A stretch of 64,000 nt of DNA from Acetatifactor aquisgranensis (GTDB taxonomy: Bacteria; Bacillota; Clostridia; Lachnospirales; Lachnospiraceae): NCBI RefSeq assembly GCF_943193215.1, contig NZ_CALPDH010000009.1, positions 1 through 64,000 of the forward strand. The letters run 5' to 3'. This document shows, piece by piece, positions 1 through 7,046 of the stretch. A model generated the notes under the pieces. That model worked only from the letters and a program-made list of their open reading frames with translations. It made no database searches and was not told the origin of the DNA. Position 1 is the first letter of the stretch. Every line of letters starts with the position of its first letter. The translations under genes and the position numbers were made by a program.

Positions 1-558
1 AAGAAAGCCCTCTTCCTTATGGACAGTATCATTGACAAGAACGGGATATTGCCGGACGGCGTGGGCATCCCCGTGGGAAATCTTACATCACAATTATTTG
101 CCAATGTGTACGGGAACCGCCTGGACAAGTTCGTGAAACATACCTTGCATATCAAGTATTACATCCGATACATGGATGACTTTATCATCCTTTCCCCGGA
201 CCTGGCACAGCTAAAGGAATGGGTGAAACGGATTGAAGAGTTTTTGGAAGAGGAAATGAAATTGCATGTGAATCCCAAAAGCACCATTCTGTATGCCGGA
301 AATGGAATTGATTTTTGCGGCTATATCCACCACCCGGAATATAGGAAAGTCAGAAAGGCATCCGTCCGGCGGCTGAAAAATGACGTGAAGCACCTGGAAG
401 CCGGGGAACTGGACCGTGAAGCCTTTGAGCGGAAATATAAAAGCCGCCTGGGACACATGGGGCACGCCGACACCTACCACGTTACAAAGGCCATAGAATA
501 TGAATTGCTGTTTTGGGAGTGGGAGCAGAGGGAAAGCGGCATTTTGGTTCCGGCATAA
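1..558 (+). CDS. Reverse transcriptase, DGR-like (5' end outside window)
   Basis: The reading frame is open from base 1, so this is the C-terminal part of an RNA-directed DNA polymerase. The visible part holds the catalytic YMDD box (RYMDDF, about residue 60) and, before it, a GIPVGNLTSQ segment. The GN.TSQ form in place of the QG..TSP of group II intron enzymes is typical of diversity-generating retroelement (DGR) and related phage reverse transcriptases. After the active site comes a short thumb-like region and no maturase or HNH domain, which argues against a group II intron. The next genes are a small membrane protein, a holin and an endolysin, so it sits at the end of a phage tail/lysis module, a usual DGR position. 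The template repeat and variable target would lie left of the window. An Abi or retron-like enzyme is the alternative. Confidence 0.8.
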   Translation, partial: KKALFLMDSIIDKNGILPDGVGIPVGNLTSQLFANVYGNRLDKFVKHTLHIKYYIRYMDDFIILSPDLAQLKEWVKRIEEFLEEEMKLHVNPKSTILYAGNGIDFCGYIHHPEYRKVRKASVRRLKNDVKHLEAGELDREAFERKYKSRLGHMGHADTYHVTKAIEYELLFWEWEQRESGILVPA

Positions 559-624
559 GTGGGTCAGAATTTGAACGCCATGGGCGGTATGATACGGATA
601 AAGCTATTTATGGAGGGTAAGAAA

Positions 625-936
625 ATGGATTTACAAACACTGATTCTTGCAATGAGTATTCCGAGTGCGGTAACTGGTTTCTGCTTTTGGCTCATTGAAG
701 AGAAAATCAAGAAGCAGCAGAAAGAAACGGAGGAAAAAGAAAAAATCCGGGAGAAAAGCGAAGTCTTAATCATTAAAAGCGTGATGGCATCAATCTCACT
801 GGGGGAAGCAACCGCCACGGCCCTAAAGAACGGGCACGCAAACGGGGAAACGGAAGCCGCCTTGCAGTATGCCAGGGAAATAAAGCATGAACAAAAGGAC
901 TTCTTAACGGAGCAGGGCATCCGGGGGATTTATTAA
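625..936 (+). CDS. Small phage membrane protein with coiled coil
   Basis: This protein of about 103 residues is not matched to a named family. The start was chosen at 625 because a GGAGGG site lies just upstream; the longer frame from 559 lacks one. Residues 1-25 form a hydrophobic helix (MDLQTLILAMSIPSAVTGF), followed by a strongly charged Lys/Glu stretch that should form a coiled coil. A single N-terminal membrane anchor plus coiled coil, immediately before a holin, resembles accessory lysis proteins of Firmicutes phages such as spanin-like or holin-associated proteins. That role is inferred from position only. It is probably co-transcribed with the holin and endolysin. Confidence 0.65.
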   Translation: MDLQTLILAMSIPSAVTGFCFWLIEEKIKKQQKETEEKEKIREKSEVLIIKSVMASISLGEATATALKNGHANGETEAALQYAREIKHEQKDFLTEQGIRGIY

Positions 937-996
937 AAGGAATCCACACCCAAAAAGGGTTTGGAAATAAAAGAAAAGCGAAAGGAGAAACAGACA

Positions 997-1239
997 ATGA
1001 AAAATGTAAATTGGGTAAGGAAACTTACAAGCCGTAAGTTATGGACGGCGGCAGCTTCCTTTGTTTCCATGATGATTGTTGCCACGGGAGGGACGGAAAA
1101 CACCGCCGCCCAGGTAACGGCACTTATCATGGCCGGGGCATCCGTTGTGGCCTATATCATTGGAGAGGGTTTGACGGATTCGGCCAACGCCGGGATTGAA
1201 GTAGGCGTGGAAATCGAGGATGCGGAAAAGGAAGTGTAA
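997..1239 (+). CDS. Phage holin
   Basis: This 80-residue protein has a basic N-terminus (KNVNWVRKLTSRKLW), two hydrophobic helices (about residues 17-32 and 38-55) and an acidic tail. That is the usual layout of small class II phage holins that open the membrane for endolysin. The start at 997 is set by AAAGGAG seven to twelve bases upstream; the longer frame from 961 has no such site. The stop is 3 bp from the endolysin start, the normal holin-lysin arrangement. Size, topology and context agree, but the exact holin family is not assigned. Confidence 0.85.
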   Translation: MKNVNWVRKLTSRKLWTAAASFVSMMIVATGGTENTAAQVTALIMAGASVVAYIIGEGLTDSANAGIEVGVEIEDAEKEV

Positions 1240-1242
1240 GGA

Positions 1243-2523
1243 ATGGAAAAGCAGGATTTCATCAAAAAGATTGCCGGGTATGTGCAGAAATACGCCGCCG
1301 CCCATGGGATTGCAGTACACAGCCCAATTATAGCCCAGGCAGTCCTGGAAAGTGGATGGGGGGAAAGCCGTCTGGCGGCGGTGTACCATAATTATTTTGG
1401 GCTGAAATGTGGGACAAGGTGGACCGGGAAAAGCGTAAACCTTAAAACTATGGAAGAGTACACGCCGGGAACCATTACGCAGATTAAGGACAATTTCCGG
1501 GTATATGGCAGCATGGAAGAGGGCGTGAAAGGGTATTTTGATTTCATCCAACTGGAAAGATACCAGAACCTTAAAGGCATTACGGACCCGGCGGAATACC
1601 TGGAAACAATCAAGGCGGACGGGTACGCCACAAGCAGCAAGTATGTGGAAAATATCATGCGGATTGTTTCACAGTATGATTTACGGCAATATGACGTGAA
1701 AGGGGAAATGGGAATGGCAAAGACAGCAAGTGCCGCACTGGCCCAGGCAAGGGAATGGATTGGCAGGAATGAAGCGGACGGGACCCACAAGGGAATCATA
1801 GACGTATACAACGGCCACACGCCGCTTGCTAGGGGTTACAGGGTAAAGTATACGGATGCCTGGTGTGCGACCTTTGTTTCTGCCGTTGCTATAAAATGCG
1901 GCTTGACGGAAATTATCCCAACCGAGTGCGGATGCGGCCAGATGATAGAATTATTCCGTGCCAAGGGGGAATGGCAGGAAAGCGATAGCAGAACGCCGTC
2001 CCCTGGGGATGTGATTTTCTATGATTGGGACGATTCCGGGGCCGGGGATTGCACGGGATGGCCGGACCATGTGGGAATTGTTGAGAGCGTGGAGGGCGGA
2101 AAGATTACCGTCATTGAGGGCAATAAAAACAATGCAGTTGGCCGCCGGGTCCTGGCCGTGGATAGCCGTTACATAAGGGGATATGGCGTTCCCAGGTATG
2201 CCAAGGAAAGCGGAGCGGATGCCGCCGGAAGCGGAGCAAAGACCGTGGCCGCCGTTGCAAAGGAAGTGATTGCCGGAGCATGGGGAAACGGTGAAGAACG
2301 CAAGAAACGCCTGGAAGCCGCCGGGTATGATTACCGGGCCGTCCAGGACCAGGTAAACGCTTTACTGAAAGGGAAAGAAAAACCCACAAAGAGCGTGACG
2401 GAAGTTGCAAAGGAAGTGATTGCCGGGAAATGGGGAAATGGAACGGAGAGAAAGAAACGCCTGGAAGCCGCCGGGTATGATTACCGGGCCGTCCAGGATA
2501 AGGTAAACGGGTTATTGAAATAA
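1243..2523 (+). CDS. Phage endolysin: glucosaminidase + CHAP amidase + two CW_7 repeats
   Basis: The 426-residue lysin has three parts. Residues 1 to about 150 are a FlgJ/LytG-like glucosaminidase (SPIIAQAVLESGWGES carries the catalytic Glu; NYFGLK follows). About residues 165-325 are a CHAP-type amidase/endopeptidase with Cys in AWCATFVSA and His in PDHVGIVE. Residues 330-426 are two cell-wall-binding CW_7 (Cpl-7) repeats, each with GNG.ERKKRLEAAGYDY. It should cleave host peptidoglycan from the cytoplasmic side after holin action. It follows the holin by 3 bp and is followed by a hairpin terminator. Two catalytic domains with opposite bond specificities are common in Clostridiales phage lysins. 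The two CW_7 units are nearly identical at the DNA level. Confidence 0.92.
   Translation: MEKQDFIKKIAGYVQKYAAAHGIAVHSPIIAQAVLESGWGESRLAAVYHNYFGLKCGTRWTGKSVNLKTMEEYTPGTITQIKDNFRVYGSMEEGVKGYFDFIQLERYQNLKGITDPAEYLETIKADGYATSSKYVENIMRIVSQYDLRQYDVKGEMGMAKTASAALAQAREWIGRNEADGTHKGIIDVYNGHTPLARGYRVKYTDAWCATFVSAVAIKCGLTEIIPTECGCGQMIELFRAKGEWQESDSRTPSPGDVIFYDWDDSGAGDCTGWPDHVGIVESVEGGKITVIEGNKNNAVGRRVLAVDSRYIRGYGVPRYAKESGADAAGSGAKTVAAVAKEVIAGAWGNGEERKKRLEAAGYDYRAVQDQVNALLKGKEKPTKSVTEVAKEVIAGKWGNGTERKKRLEAAGYDYRAVQDKVNGLLK
2254..2520 (+). repeat. Two tandem CW_7-coding repeats, 150-bp period
   Basis: Positions 2254-2370 and 2404-2520 encode the two cell-wall-binding repeats of the endolysin. Long stretches are identical at the DNA level, which points to recent duplication or gene conversion. 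Recombination between them could change repeat number without breaking the frame. Confidence 0.85.
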
Positions 2524-2592
2524 TCTGTAAAACAACCGCCTTTTGGAGATAAACAAGGCCAAAGCAAGGAATAATGATATGTCACAAGATAG

Positions 2593-2623
2593 GGAACACG
2601 TCAAAATAGGCGTGTTCCTTTTT
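2593..2623 (+). terminator. Rho-independent terminator after the lysis operon
   Basis: A perfect 8-bp stem (GGAACACG at 2593-2600 with CGTGTTCC at 2611-2618) with a 10-nt loop is followed by five T residues. It lies 70 bp after the endolysin stop and would end the lysis transcript. Confidence 0.85.
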
Positions 2624-2641
2624 CGTGAAAAATTTTTAGGA

Positions 2642-2677
2642 ATATGTCGGAATATGTGTTGACATATGCCGACATAT
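2642..2677. promoter_or_regulatory. Palindromic operator over the -35 box
   Basis: Arms 2642-2656 (ATATGTCGGAATATG) and 2663-2677 (CATATGCCGACATAT) are inverted copies with a single mismatch around a 6-nt centre. The right arm begins within the -35 hexamer, so protein binding would block RNA polymerase. Each arm contains a TATGTCGG-like core. The likeliest ligand is an unlinked phage repressor or the ribbon-helix-helix protein at 3009; this is inference. Confidence 0.7.
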
Positions 2678-2687
2678 GTTATATAAT
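2659..2687 (+). promoter_or_regulatory. Consensus sigma-A promoter in the prophage accessory region
   Basis: TTGACA (2659-2664) and TATAAT (2682-2687) are separated by exactly 17 bp, both hexamers being perfect consensus. It points at the small gene at 2747 and the ribbon-helix-helix gene behind it. The -35 box lies inside a palindrome (2642-2677), so it is probably repressed. Confidence 0.85.
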
Positions 2688-2746
2688 AAAGACAGTTAAG
2701 GGAGATACTTAACAAATACATGGGCAAGCATAGAAAGGAAGAGCAT

Positions 2747-2887
2747 ATGGACGAAGAAATGAACACAAGCGAACTGTTAAAAGAAGTCGTTGAGGAAAAC
2801 CAAACAAGAAAGATTCTTGAAATCTTGAATGACTGTAAAGACCTTGCGGAAGCAAAGGAAAAAGTAAAAGCCTTACTTAACAAGTAA
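2747..2887 (+). CDS. Small acidic/charged hypothetical protein (46 aa)
   Basis: The ORF starts at ATG 2747 behind AAAGGAA with good spacing. An in-frame upstream ATG at 2720 would give 55 residues but lacks a well-placed ribosome binding site. The product is a short, charged, probably helical protein with no recognised family. It is the first gene after the consensus promoter at 2659 and is followed by the ribbon-helix-helix gene, so the two may form an operator-controlled accessory unit such as an antirepressor or antitoxin-like pair. That role is speculative. Confidence 0.55.
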   Translation: MDEEMNTSELLKEVVEENQTRKILEILNDCKDLAEAKEKVKALLNK

Positions 2888-3008
2888 GACCAAAGGGAAC
2901 CAGAAAGGGCGGTGGACTTGCCAAAGCCGCCCAATCTGCTAAGTGCAATTATACACTATTTGGCAAGGGAAAGGAAGCGTGAATTTGCCGGAAGAAAGGT
3001 TGGGACGT

Positions 3009-3203
3009 ATGCCAAGAGCAAAAAGCGGAGAGTTTAACCAGATTGCTTATCAGAATGAATTTAACAAGAAAAACTATGACCGTATAGAAATTAAGGTTCC
3101 GAAAGGGAAAAAGGCGGTCATAACGGAAGCCGCAGCGGCAGCAGGACAAAGTGTAAGTCAATATATCACCCAGGCCATTGATGCAAGGATGGGCCTGGTT
3201 TAA
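3009..3203 (+). CDS. Arc/MetJ-type ribbon-helix-helix DNA-binding protein
   Basis: The 64-residue product has the ribbon-helix-helix layout: a short strand with alternating residues (YDRIEIKVPKG), then two helices (KKAVITEAAAAAGQSVSQY and ITQAIDARM). Arc-type repressors bind palindromic DNA as dimers through the N-terminal strand. ATG 3009 was preferred over the longer frame from 2943 because it starts at the conserved region and has AGAAAGG upstream. It lies downstream of the palindromic promoter at 2642-2687, so autoregulation or control of prophage accessory genes is plausible. Confidence 0.75.
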   Translation: MPRAKSGEFNQIAYQNEFNKKNYDRIEIKVPKGKKAVITEAAAAAGQSVSQYITQAIDARMGLV

Positions 3204-3540
3204 GATGCCGCCCCGGCAGCAGGACAGCCGCCGGGAGCAACTAAAACGGCCATGCTGACCATGGGCGGCGTGAGGGTCCAAAGCCCCTACAAACTGTTGA
3301 TGGGTTGCACTGGTGCAAAAAGTACCTACCAGGGAAGCGTACACGCCTATTCTTCCCAGGTAGGCCGGGAACTAGAAAACCATGCCACGCCCCGGTGAAG
3401 TTATCCGGCGTTTAAAAGGTTGTACGATAACACCCGGTATATTGCAAGCAGTCATCCTATAAAGCCGTAGGGCGTGATACGGACGGATGGCCGCTTGCGG
3501 TATGCAAAATCACAGATTCATGCAAAGGGAGGAACTTAAC
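3204..3540. other. Gene-free stretch with strong palindromes in the prophage
   Basis: No convincing ORF is seen. Two clear secondary structures are. The first is a perfect 6-bp palindrome TTGCAC-tg-GTGCAA (3305-3318). The second is a hairpin with 13-bp arms and one mismatch (3325-3337 with 3352-3364, CCTACC...GGTAGG) whose loop contains GCGTACACGC. A GC-rich segment follows to about 3480. It could encode a structured phage RNA or be the leader of the gene at 3541, which has its own AGGAGG-like site. Confidence 0.4.
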
Positions 3541-3843
3541 ATGGGAATTTTAAAAAATCTATTCTCTAAAAAGCAGGAAGAGCCAACACCGACACCACCG
3601 CCCCAGGAAGAGCCAAAAAGGCCAAAAGGGATAATCAAGACACAGCGGCATAAACTGGATAATGTAGAAGCCCACATGAAAGATATTATGGAACTTGTGG
3701 AGGAAAACGAGGACTATAAACTTTCCAAAAAGGAAATCATAGAAAGCGGCCTGGAAGATGAAAAAATCTATGAATATGAATTGTGCGGAAAAATAGAACT
3801 TTTGTTCGGGGGGGGTAGAACCTATTCAAGCCTTTATGGGTGA
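3541..3843 (+). CDS. Prophage hypothetical protein, upstream frame of a likely frameshifted gene
   Basis: The frame starts at ATG 3541 behind GGGAGGAA and encodes 100 residues: a basic N-terminus, a Pro/Glu-rich linker, then a charged helical region (about 40-75). Near its end the frame runs through an 8-G tract (3808-3815) and stops soon after. Removing one G joins it directly to the frame at 3836 and gives a continuous, well-formed sequence (LLFGGVEPIQAFMGDVCIGE). The joined C-terminus, with an EP box followed by an IGEI-type strand, is faintly like a HIRAN domain; that assignment is tentative. Confidence 0.6.
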   Translation: MGILKNLFSKKQEEPTPTPPPQEEPKRPKGIIKTQRHKLDNVEAHMKDIMELVEENEDYKLSKKEIIESGLEDEKIYEYELCGKIELLFGGGRTYSSLYG

Positions 3844-4069
3844 TGTATGTATTGGAGAAATAAAGAAAGGCAGCAGGGCAAAGGTAAAAAAGCTGATAGA
3901 AAGCGGAACTATCCAGAAGATTGAAGCGGAGGTTTCCGGCGGAAATTATAAAATAGTACGATATGACAGCGGCAGGGACAAATATTTTTATGATTCGTTA
4001 GAAGATGCGTTTTGCATCACCATTGAAATCACTTACCGGGAAGAGATTAAAGAGGATGTAAAAAAATAG
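3836..4069 (+). CDS. Prophage hypothetical protein, downstream frame of the same gene
   Basis: This 77-residue frame overlaps the preceding one by 8 bp and lies in the +1 frame relative to it. No good ribosome binding site precedes ATG 3836, so independent translation is doubtful. Its coding-like composition extends upstream of the ATG as far as the G8 tract, which suggests one ancestral gene of about 175 residues split by a one-base insertion. Alternatives are phase variation at the tract or a base-calling error. Confidence 0.5.
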   Translation: MGDVCIGEIKKGSRAKVKKLIESGTIQKIEAEVSGGNYKIVRYDSGRDKYFYDSLEDAFCITIEITYREEIKEDVKK

Positions 4070-4079
4070 GACATTGGAC

Positions 4080-4110
4080 GGCACGGATTCTTTCCGTGTC
4101 CGTTTCTTTT
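4080..4110 (+). terminator. Terminator between the split gene and the transposase
   Basis: A stem CGGCACGGA / TCCGTGTCCG with one bulged base and a TTCTT loop is followed by a T-rich run (TTTCTTTT). It starts about 10 bp after the previous stop and would insulate the transposase gene. Confidence 0.65.
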
Positions 4111-4125
4111 GGAGGGATGGATTTC

Positions 4126-5160
4126 ATGGGGAAGCATTTAACTAAAAATGATAGGATAAAGATGGAAACAATGCTTAATTCCGGCCATAAGGTAACGGAG
4201 GTTGCGGCGTATTTGCACGTTCATAGAAGCACCATATACCGGGAAATGAAAAGGGGAGAATATACCCATAGAAATAGTGACTATACCGAGGAAGTGAGGT
4301 ATAGCAGTGATTTGGGGCAAAAGAACCATGATTGGAACGCCCAGGGAAAGGGGCGCAGTCTTAAAATTGGGAATGATATGCCTTTAGCTGAATACATAGA
4401 GGATAAGATTGTAAACGATAAGTATAGCCCGGAAGCCGCATTGGCAGCAGTAACCCAAAGTGGGATTGAGTTTAAGACCTCTATCAGTGTGAGGACTTTA
4501 TATAGATATATAGACAATGGTATTTTCTTAAAATTAACCAATAAGGACCTGCCGATAAAAGGGAAGAGGAAAAAGCATAATAAGAAAGTAAAGGTGCAGA
4601 AAAGAGCATCCGCCGGGGAGAGCATAGAGAACCGCCCGGAGGAAGTAAAGGACCGGGAAACCTTTGGACATTGGGAAATGGACACGGTAAAGGGAAAGCA
4701 GGGCATTACAAAGTCATGTATGCTTGTATTAACAGAACGTAAAACCAGGGATGAAATCATCATTAAGATGCCAGACCAAAAGGCGGCAAGCGTAGTGGAA
4801 GCCCTGGACCGGTTGGAAAGGAAATGGGGCGATATGTTCCCTAAAGTCTTTAGAAGTATCACCGTGGACAATGGGGTGGAGTTTGCGGACTATGAGGGGT
4901 TAGAACGGTCTGTTTTGCATGATGGGGAAAAGCGGACCTTTCTTTTCTATTGTCACCCATATAGCAGTTGGGAGAGGGGCACAAACGAGAATAGTAACCG
5001 CCTTATCCGCCGCCATATACCAAAAGGGGAGGACTTCGAGGAAAAGCAGGATAAGGACATAGAGTATATAGAAACCTGGATAAACAACTATCCCAGGGGG
5101 ATTTTGGGGTTTAAGACTTCCGCCCAACTCTTTGAAGAGGAAATCAAGAAACTGGCCTAA
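4126..5160 (+). CDS. IS30-family transposase
   Basis: The 344-residue protein opens with an IS30-type helix-turn-helix (HKVTEVAAYLHVHRSTIYREMKRG, about residues 22-45). It then carries an RNase H-fold DDE core: the first Asp lies in FGHWEMDTV, the second in SITVDNGVEF, and the Glu in SSWERGTNENSNRLIRRHIPKG. These are hallmark IS30 blocks. Start 4126 has GGAGGG nine bases upstream; ATG 4117 touches that site and is less likely. It is the last gene before the host tRNA pair. A plausible right terminal sequence follows at 5174-5200, but no matching left terminus was found in the kilobase upstream, so it may not be a simple stand-alone insertion sequence. Confidence 0.93.
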   Translation: MGKHLTKNDRIKMETMLNSGHKVTEVAAYLHVHRSTIYREMKRGEYTHRNSDYTEEVRYSSDLGQKNHDWNAQGKGRSLKIGNDMPLAEYIEDKIVNDKYSPEAALAAVTQSGIEFKTSISVRTLYRYIDNGIFLKLTNKDLPIKGKRKKHNKKVKVQKRASAGESIENRPEEVKDRETFGHWEMDTVKGKQGITKSCMLVLTERKTRDEIIIKMPDQKAASVVEALDRLERKWGDMFPKVFRSITVDNGVEFADYEGLERSVLHDGEKRTFLFYCHPYSSWERGTNENSNRLIRRHIPKGEDFEEKQDKDIEYIETWINNYPRGILGFKTSAQLFEEEIKKLA

Positions 5161-5173
5161 ATTTTTTCAAAAA

Positions 5174-5200
5174 GTTGTTGCATAACTATTGACAAAATGC
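5174..5200. mobile_element. Possible right end of the IS30-like element or prophage boundary
   Basis: The segment GTTGTTGCATAACTATTGACA, starting 14 bp after the transposase stop, has the GTTGCA...TTGACA flavour of IS30-family terminal repeats in Firmicutes. A near-copy of its inner part (TATTGACAAAA) recurs at 5226, where it forms the -35 box of the tRNA promoter. No inverted partner was found between 3200 and 4126. The exact host/element junction cannot be fixed without an empty-site comparison. Confidence 0.35.
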
Positions 5201-5227
5201 AGGATGGAAAAAAATTTTGCAAAAGTA

Positions 5228-5256
5228 TTGACAAAAGCTTCATTTCAGTGTAAAAT
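5228..5256 (+). promoter_or_regulatory. Promoter of the tRNA-Phe/tRNA-Gly unit
   Basis: TTGACA (5228-5233), 17 bp, then TAAAAT (5251-5256), ending 32 bp before the first tRNA. The near-perfect match and position fit a strong stable-RNA promoter. Confidence 0.8.
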
Positions 5257-5288
5257 AATCAGTGTTGTGACGCAGGAATATGTAGCAG

Positions 5289-5361
<73 letters not shown>

Positions 5362-5396
5362 TTTGGGATTCGATAAATTAAACAGGCAATACTTAT

Positions 5397-5467
5397 GCAG
5401 GTGTAGTTCAGTGGTAGAACACCAGCCTTCCAAGCTGGATATGTGGGTTCGATTCCCATCACCTGCT
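5397..5467 (+). tRNA. tRNA-Gly (TCC)
   Basis: The acceptor GCAGGTG pairs with CACCTGC. The anticodon loop CTTCCAA gives anticodon TCC, and the T-loop is GGTTCGATTCC. It is 71 nt without encoded CCA, lies 35 bp behind tRNA-Phe and probably shares its transcript. Confidence 0.97.
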
Positions 5468-5480
5468 TTTTTGTTATGAT

Positions 5481-5516
5481 AAAAAGGACTTCTGTCCTGA
5501 GCGGAGGCTCTTTTTT
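5481..5516 (+). terminator. Terminator after the tRNA unit
   Basis: AAAAAGGACTTC pairs with GGAGGCTCTTTTTT across a CTGTCCTGAGC loop with one mismatch, followed by six T residues. Its loop and arm sequence closely resemble the terminator after mtnN (6998-7030), so the two may share an origin. Confidence 0.75.
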
Positions 5517-5582
5517 CAGGCCGAAGCAATAGTGAGGTTAACGGATATCTGGAAAAGGGCAATGTTTCGAGGGGGAGGGAAC

Positions 5583-5611
5583 TTGATAAAATCGGGTCTG
5601 TATGGTACAAT
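5583..5611 (+). promoter_or_regulatory. luxS promoter
   Basis: TTGATA (5583-5588), 17 bp, then TACAAT (5606-5611), with a TATGG extension just before the -10. It leaves a leader of about 105 nt before luxS; that leader consists mostly of a diverged copy of the 71-bp repeat found at 36213. Confidence 0.7.
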
Positions 5612-5680
5612 GGCCTTATTCAGGACAGGAAACGGCCGTGGTCATAAAGATTATATGCGGTGCTGCGCACATGATAAAAT
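5608..5680 (+). repeat. Diverged single copy of the 71-bp repeat
   Basis: The stretch shares an ordered set of blocks with the tandem units at 36213-36434: CCTTATTCA, GAAACGGCC, CATAA, a GCTG run, then CATGATAAAAT. Spacing is preserved. Here it forms the 5' leader of luxS. Confidence 0.55.
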
Positions 5681-5723
5681 CGGTGTCGGCGAAATAGATA
5701 GAAAAGAAAGGAATGTGACTCAT

Positions 5724-6203
5724 ATGGAAAAAATCGCAAGCTTCACAATAGATCATATCAAACTGCAGCCAGGTGTCTATGTGTCCCGCAAAGACACGGC
5801 GGGGGCAGAGACGATTACCACCTTTGACCTGCGCATGACCAGCCCCAATGAGGAGCCTGTCATGAATACGGCGGAGGTACATACCATTGAGCATCTGGGA
5901 GCCACTTTCCTGCGCAACCACCCGGAATACGGCCCCAGGACCGTCTATTTCGGCCCCATGGGATGCCGTACCGGCTTCTATCTGCTGCTGGCCGGGGATT
6001 ACAGCTCAAAGGACATCCTGCCCCTGATGGTTCAGATGTATGAGTTCATCCGGGACTATAGGGATGAGGTGCCCGGCGCCTCCCCGAAAGACTGCGGCAA
6101 TTATCTGGACATGAACCTGCCCATGGCCAATTACCTGGCGAAGAGATATCTGGACAATGTGCTCTATGGAATCGACGACAGCAGGCTGGTTTACCCGGAA
6201 TAA
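5724..6203 (+). CDS. luxS: S-ribosylhomocysteine lyase LuxS
   Basis: The 159-residue protein is full length for LuxS. It cleaves S-ribosylhomocysteine to homocysteine and the AI-2 precursor DPD in the cytoplasm, as part of methyl-cycle recycling. The metal site is clear: H53, E56 and H57 in HTIEHL, and C124 in KDCGNYLDMN. The catalytic Cys is C81 in GPMGCRTGFY. ATG 5724 was chosen from the conserved N-terminus and the AAAGGAA upstream; the longer frame from 5532 is leader. The next gene on the strand is mtnN, which makes its substrate, so the two steps are encoded together. Confidence 0.97.
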   Translation: MEKIASFTIDHIKLQPGVYVSRKDTAGAETITTFDLRMTSPNEEPVMNTAEVHTIEHLGATFLRNHPEYGPRTVYFGPMGCRTGFYLLLAGDYSSKDILPLMVQMYEFIRDYRDEVPGASPKDCGNYLDMNLPMANYLAKRYLDNVLYGIDDSRLVYPE

Positions 6204-6311
6204 GATGACTGCCTGTCAGCAGGCGGACTGGCGAAGCATGATTGCGCAGGGGGCAGACTGCCGCACTGTTTAGGGTGCAGAGAGGAAAACCTGCGCGGAA
6301 ACGAGGAGGAT

Positions 6312-7016
6312 ATGACAAAGATTGGCATTATCGGAGCGATGGAGCTGGAAGTAGAACAGCTGAAGAAAGAAATGACTGTGACAGAAGTGGTGAAGAAAGC
6401 CGGAATGGACTTTTTCCAGGGAACCCTGAATGATGTCCCTGTGGTCATTGTCCGCTGCGGCATCGGAAAGGTGAACGCGGCGCTTTGTGTACAGATTCTG
6501 GCAGATGTATTTTGGGTATCCCATGTCATCAATACCGGCGTGGCAGGTTCCCTGAACGCGGATCTGGACATCGGAGATATCCTGATATCCAGGGACGCCC
6601 TGCACCACGACATGGACGCTGCGATTTTCGGCTATCAGCCCGGAGAGGTGCCCCAGATGGGCTTTAGGGAATTCAAGGCGGATGAGCGGATGATGGAGCT
6701 GGCTAAGGAGGCCTGCGAAAAGGTGAATCCTGACATTCATGTCATGTATGGCCGGGTGGTCAGCGGCGATCAGTTCATCTCCAGCAGGGAAGTGAAGGAA
6801 CGCCTGATTGCACAGTTCCACGGCGACTGCGCGGAGATGGAGGGAGCCTCCATCGCCCACGGTGCGTATCTCAATAGCCTGCCTTTCGTCATCATCCGGG
6901 CCATTTCGGACAAGGCGGACGACAGCGCGGAGATGGATTACCCTACCTTTGAGGCGGCGGCAGCGAAGCATTCCGCTGCGCTGGTGAAAGAAATGATAAA
7001 AGGACTTCTGCCCTGA
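6312..7016 (+). CDS. mtnN: 5'-methylthioadenosine/S-adenosylhomocysteine nucleosidase
   Basis: The 234-residue enzyme hydrolyses SAH to S-ribosylhomocysteine plus adenine, feeding LuxS, and also cleaves MTA. Family marks are the MTKIGIIGAMELE start with the catalytic Glu near residue 12, the INTGVAGSLN phosphorylase loop, AEMEGASIAH, and the ISDKAD catalytic Asp. An AGGAGGA site precedes ATG 6312. It follows luxS by 108 bp and ends in a strong bidirectional terminator that it shares with the convergent gtrA-like gene. Confidence 0.96.
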   Translation: MTKIGIIGAMELEVEQLKKEMTVTEVVKKAGMDFFQGTLNDVPVVIVRCGIGKVNAALCVQILADVFWVSHVINTGVAGSLNADLDIGDILISRDALHHDMDAAIFGYQPGEVPQMGFREFKADERMMELAKEACEKVNPDIHVMYGRVVSGDQFISSREVKERLIAQFHGDCAEMEGASIAHGAYLNSLPFVIIRAISDKADDSAEMDYPTFEAAAAKHSAALVKEMIKGLLP

Positions 7017-7030
7017 GCGGAAGTCCTTTT
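6998..7030. terminator. Bidirectional terminator between mtnN and the gtrA-like gene
   Basis: Perfect 11-bp arms AAAAGGACTTC / GAAGTCCTTTT enclose an 11-nt loop. A/T runs at both flanks allow use from either direction. The left arm overlaps the last codons of mtnN. Confidence 0.9.
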
Positions 7031-7046
7031 TGAACGATGCCATATT

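Noticed and set aside
5608..5680. Riboswitch (SAM or SAH type) in the luxS leader
   Set aside because: The leader aligns with the 71-bp repeat family and lacks recognisable SAM/SAH aptamer motifs.
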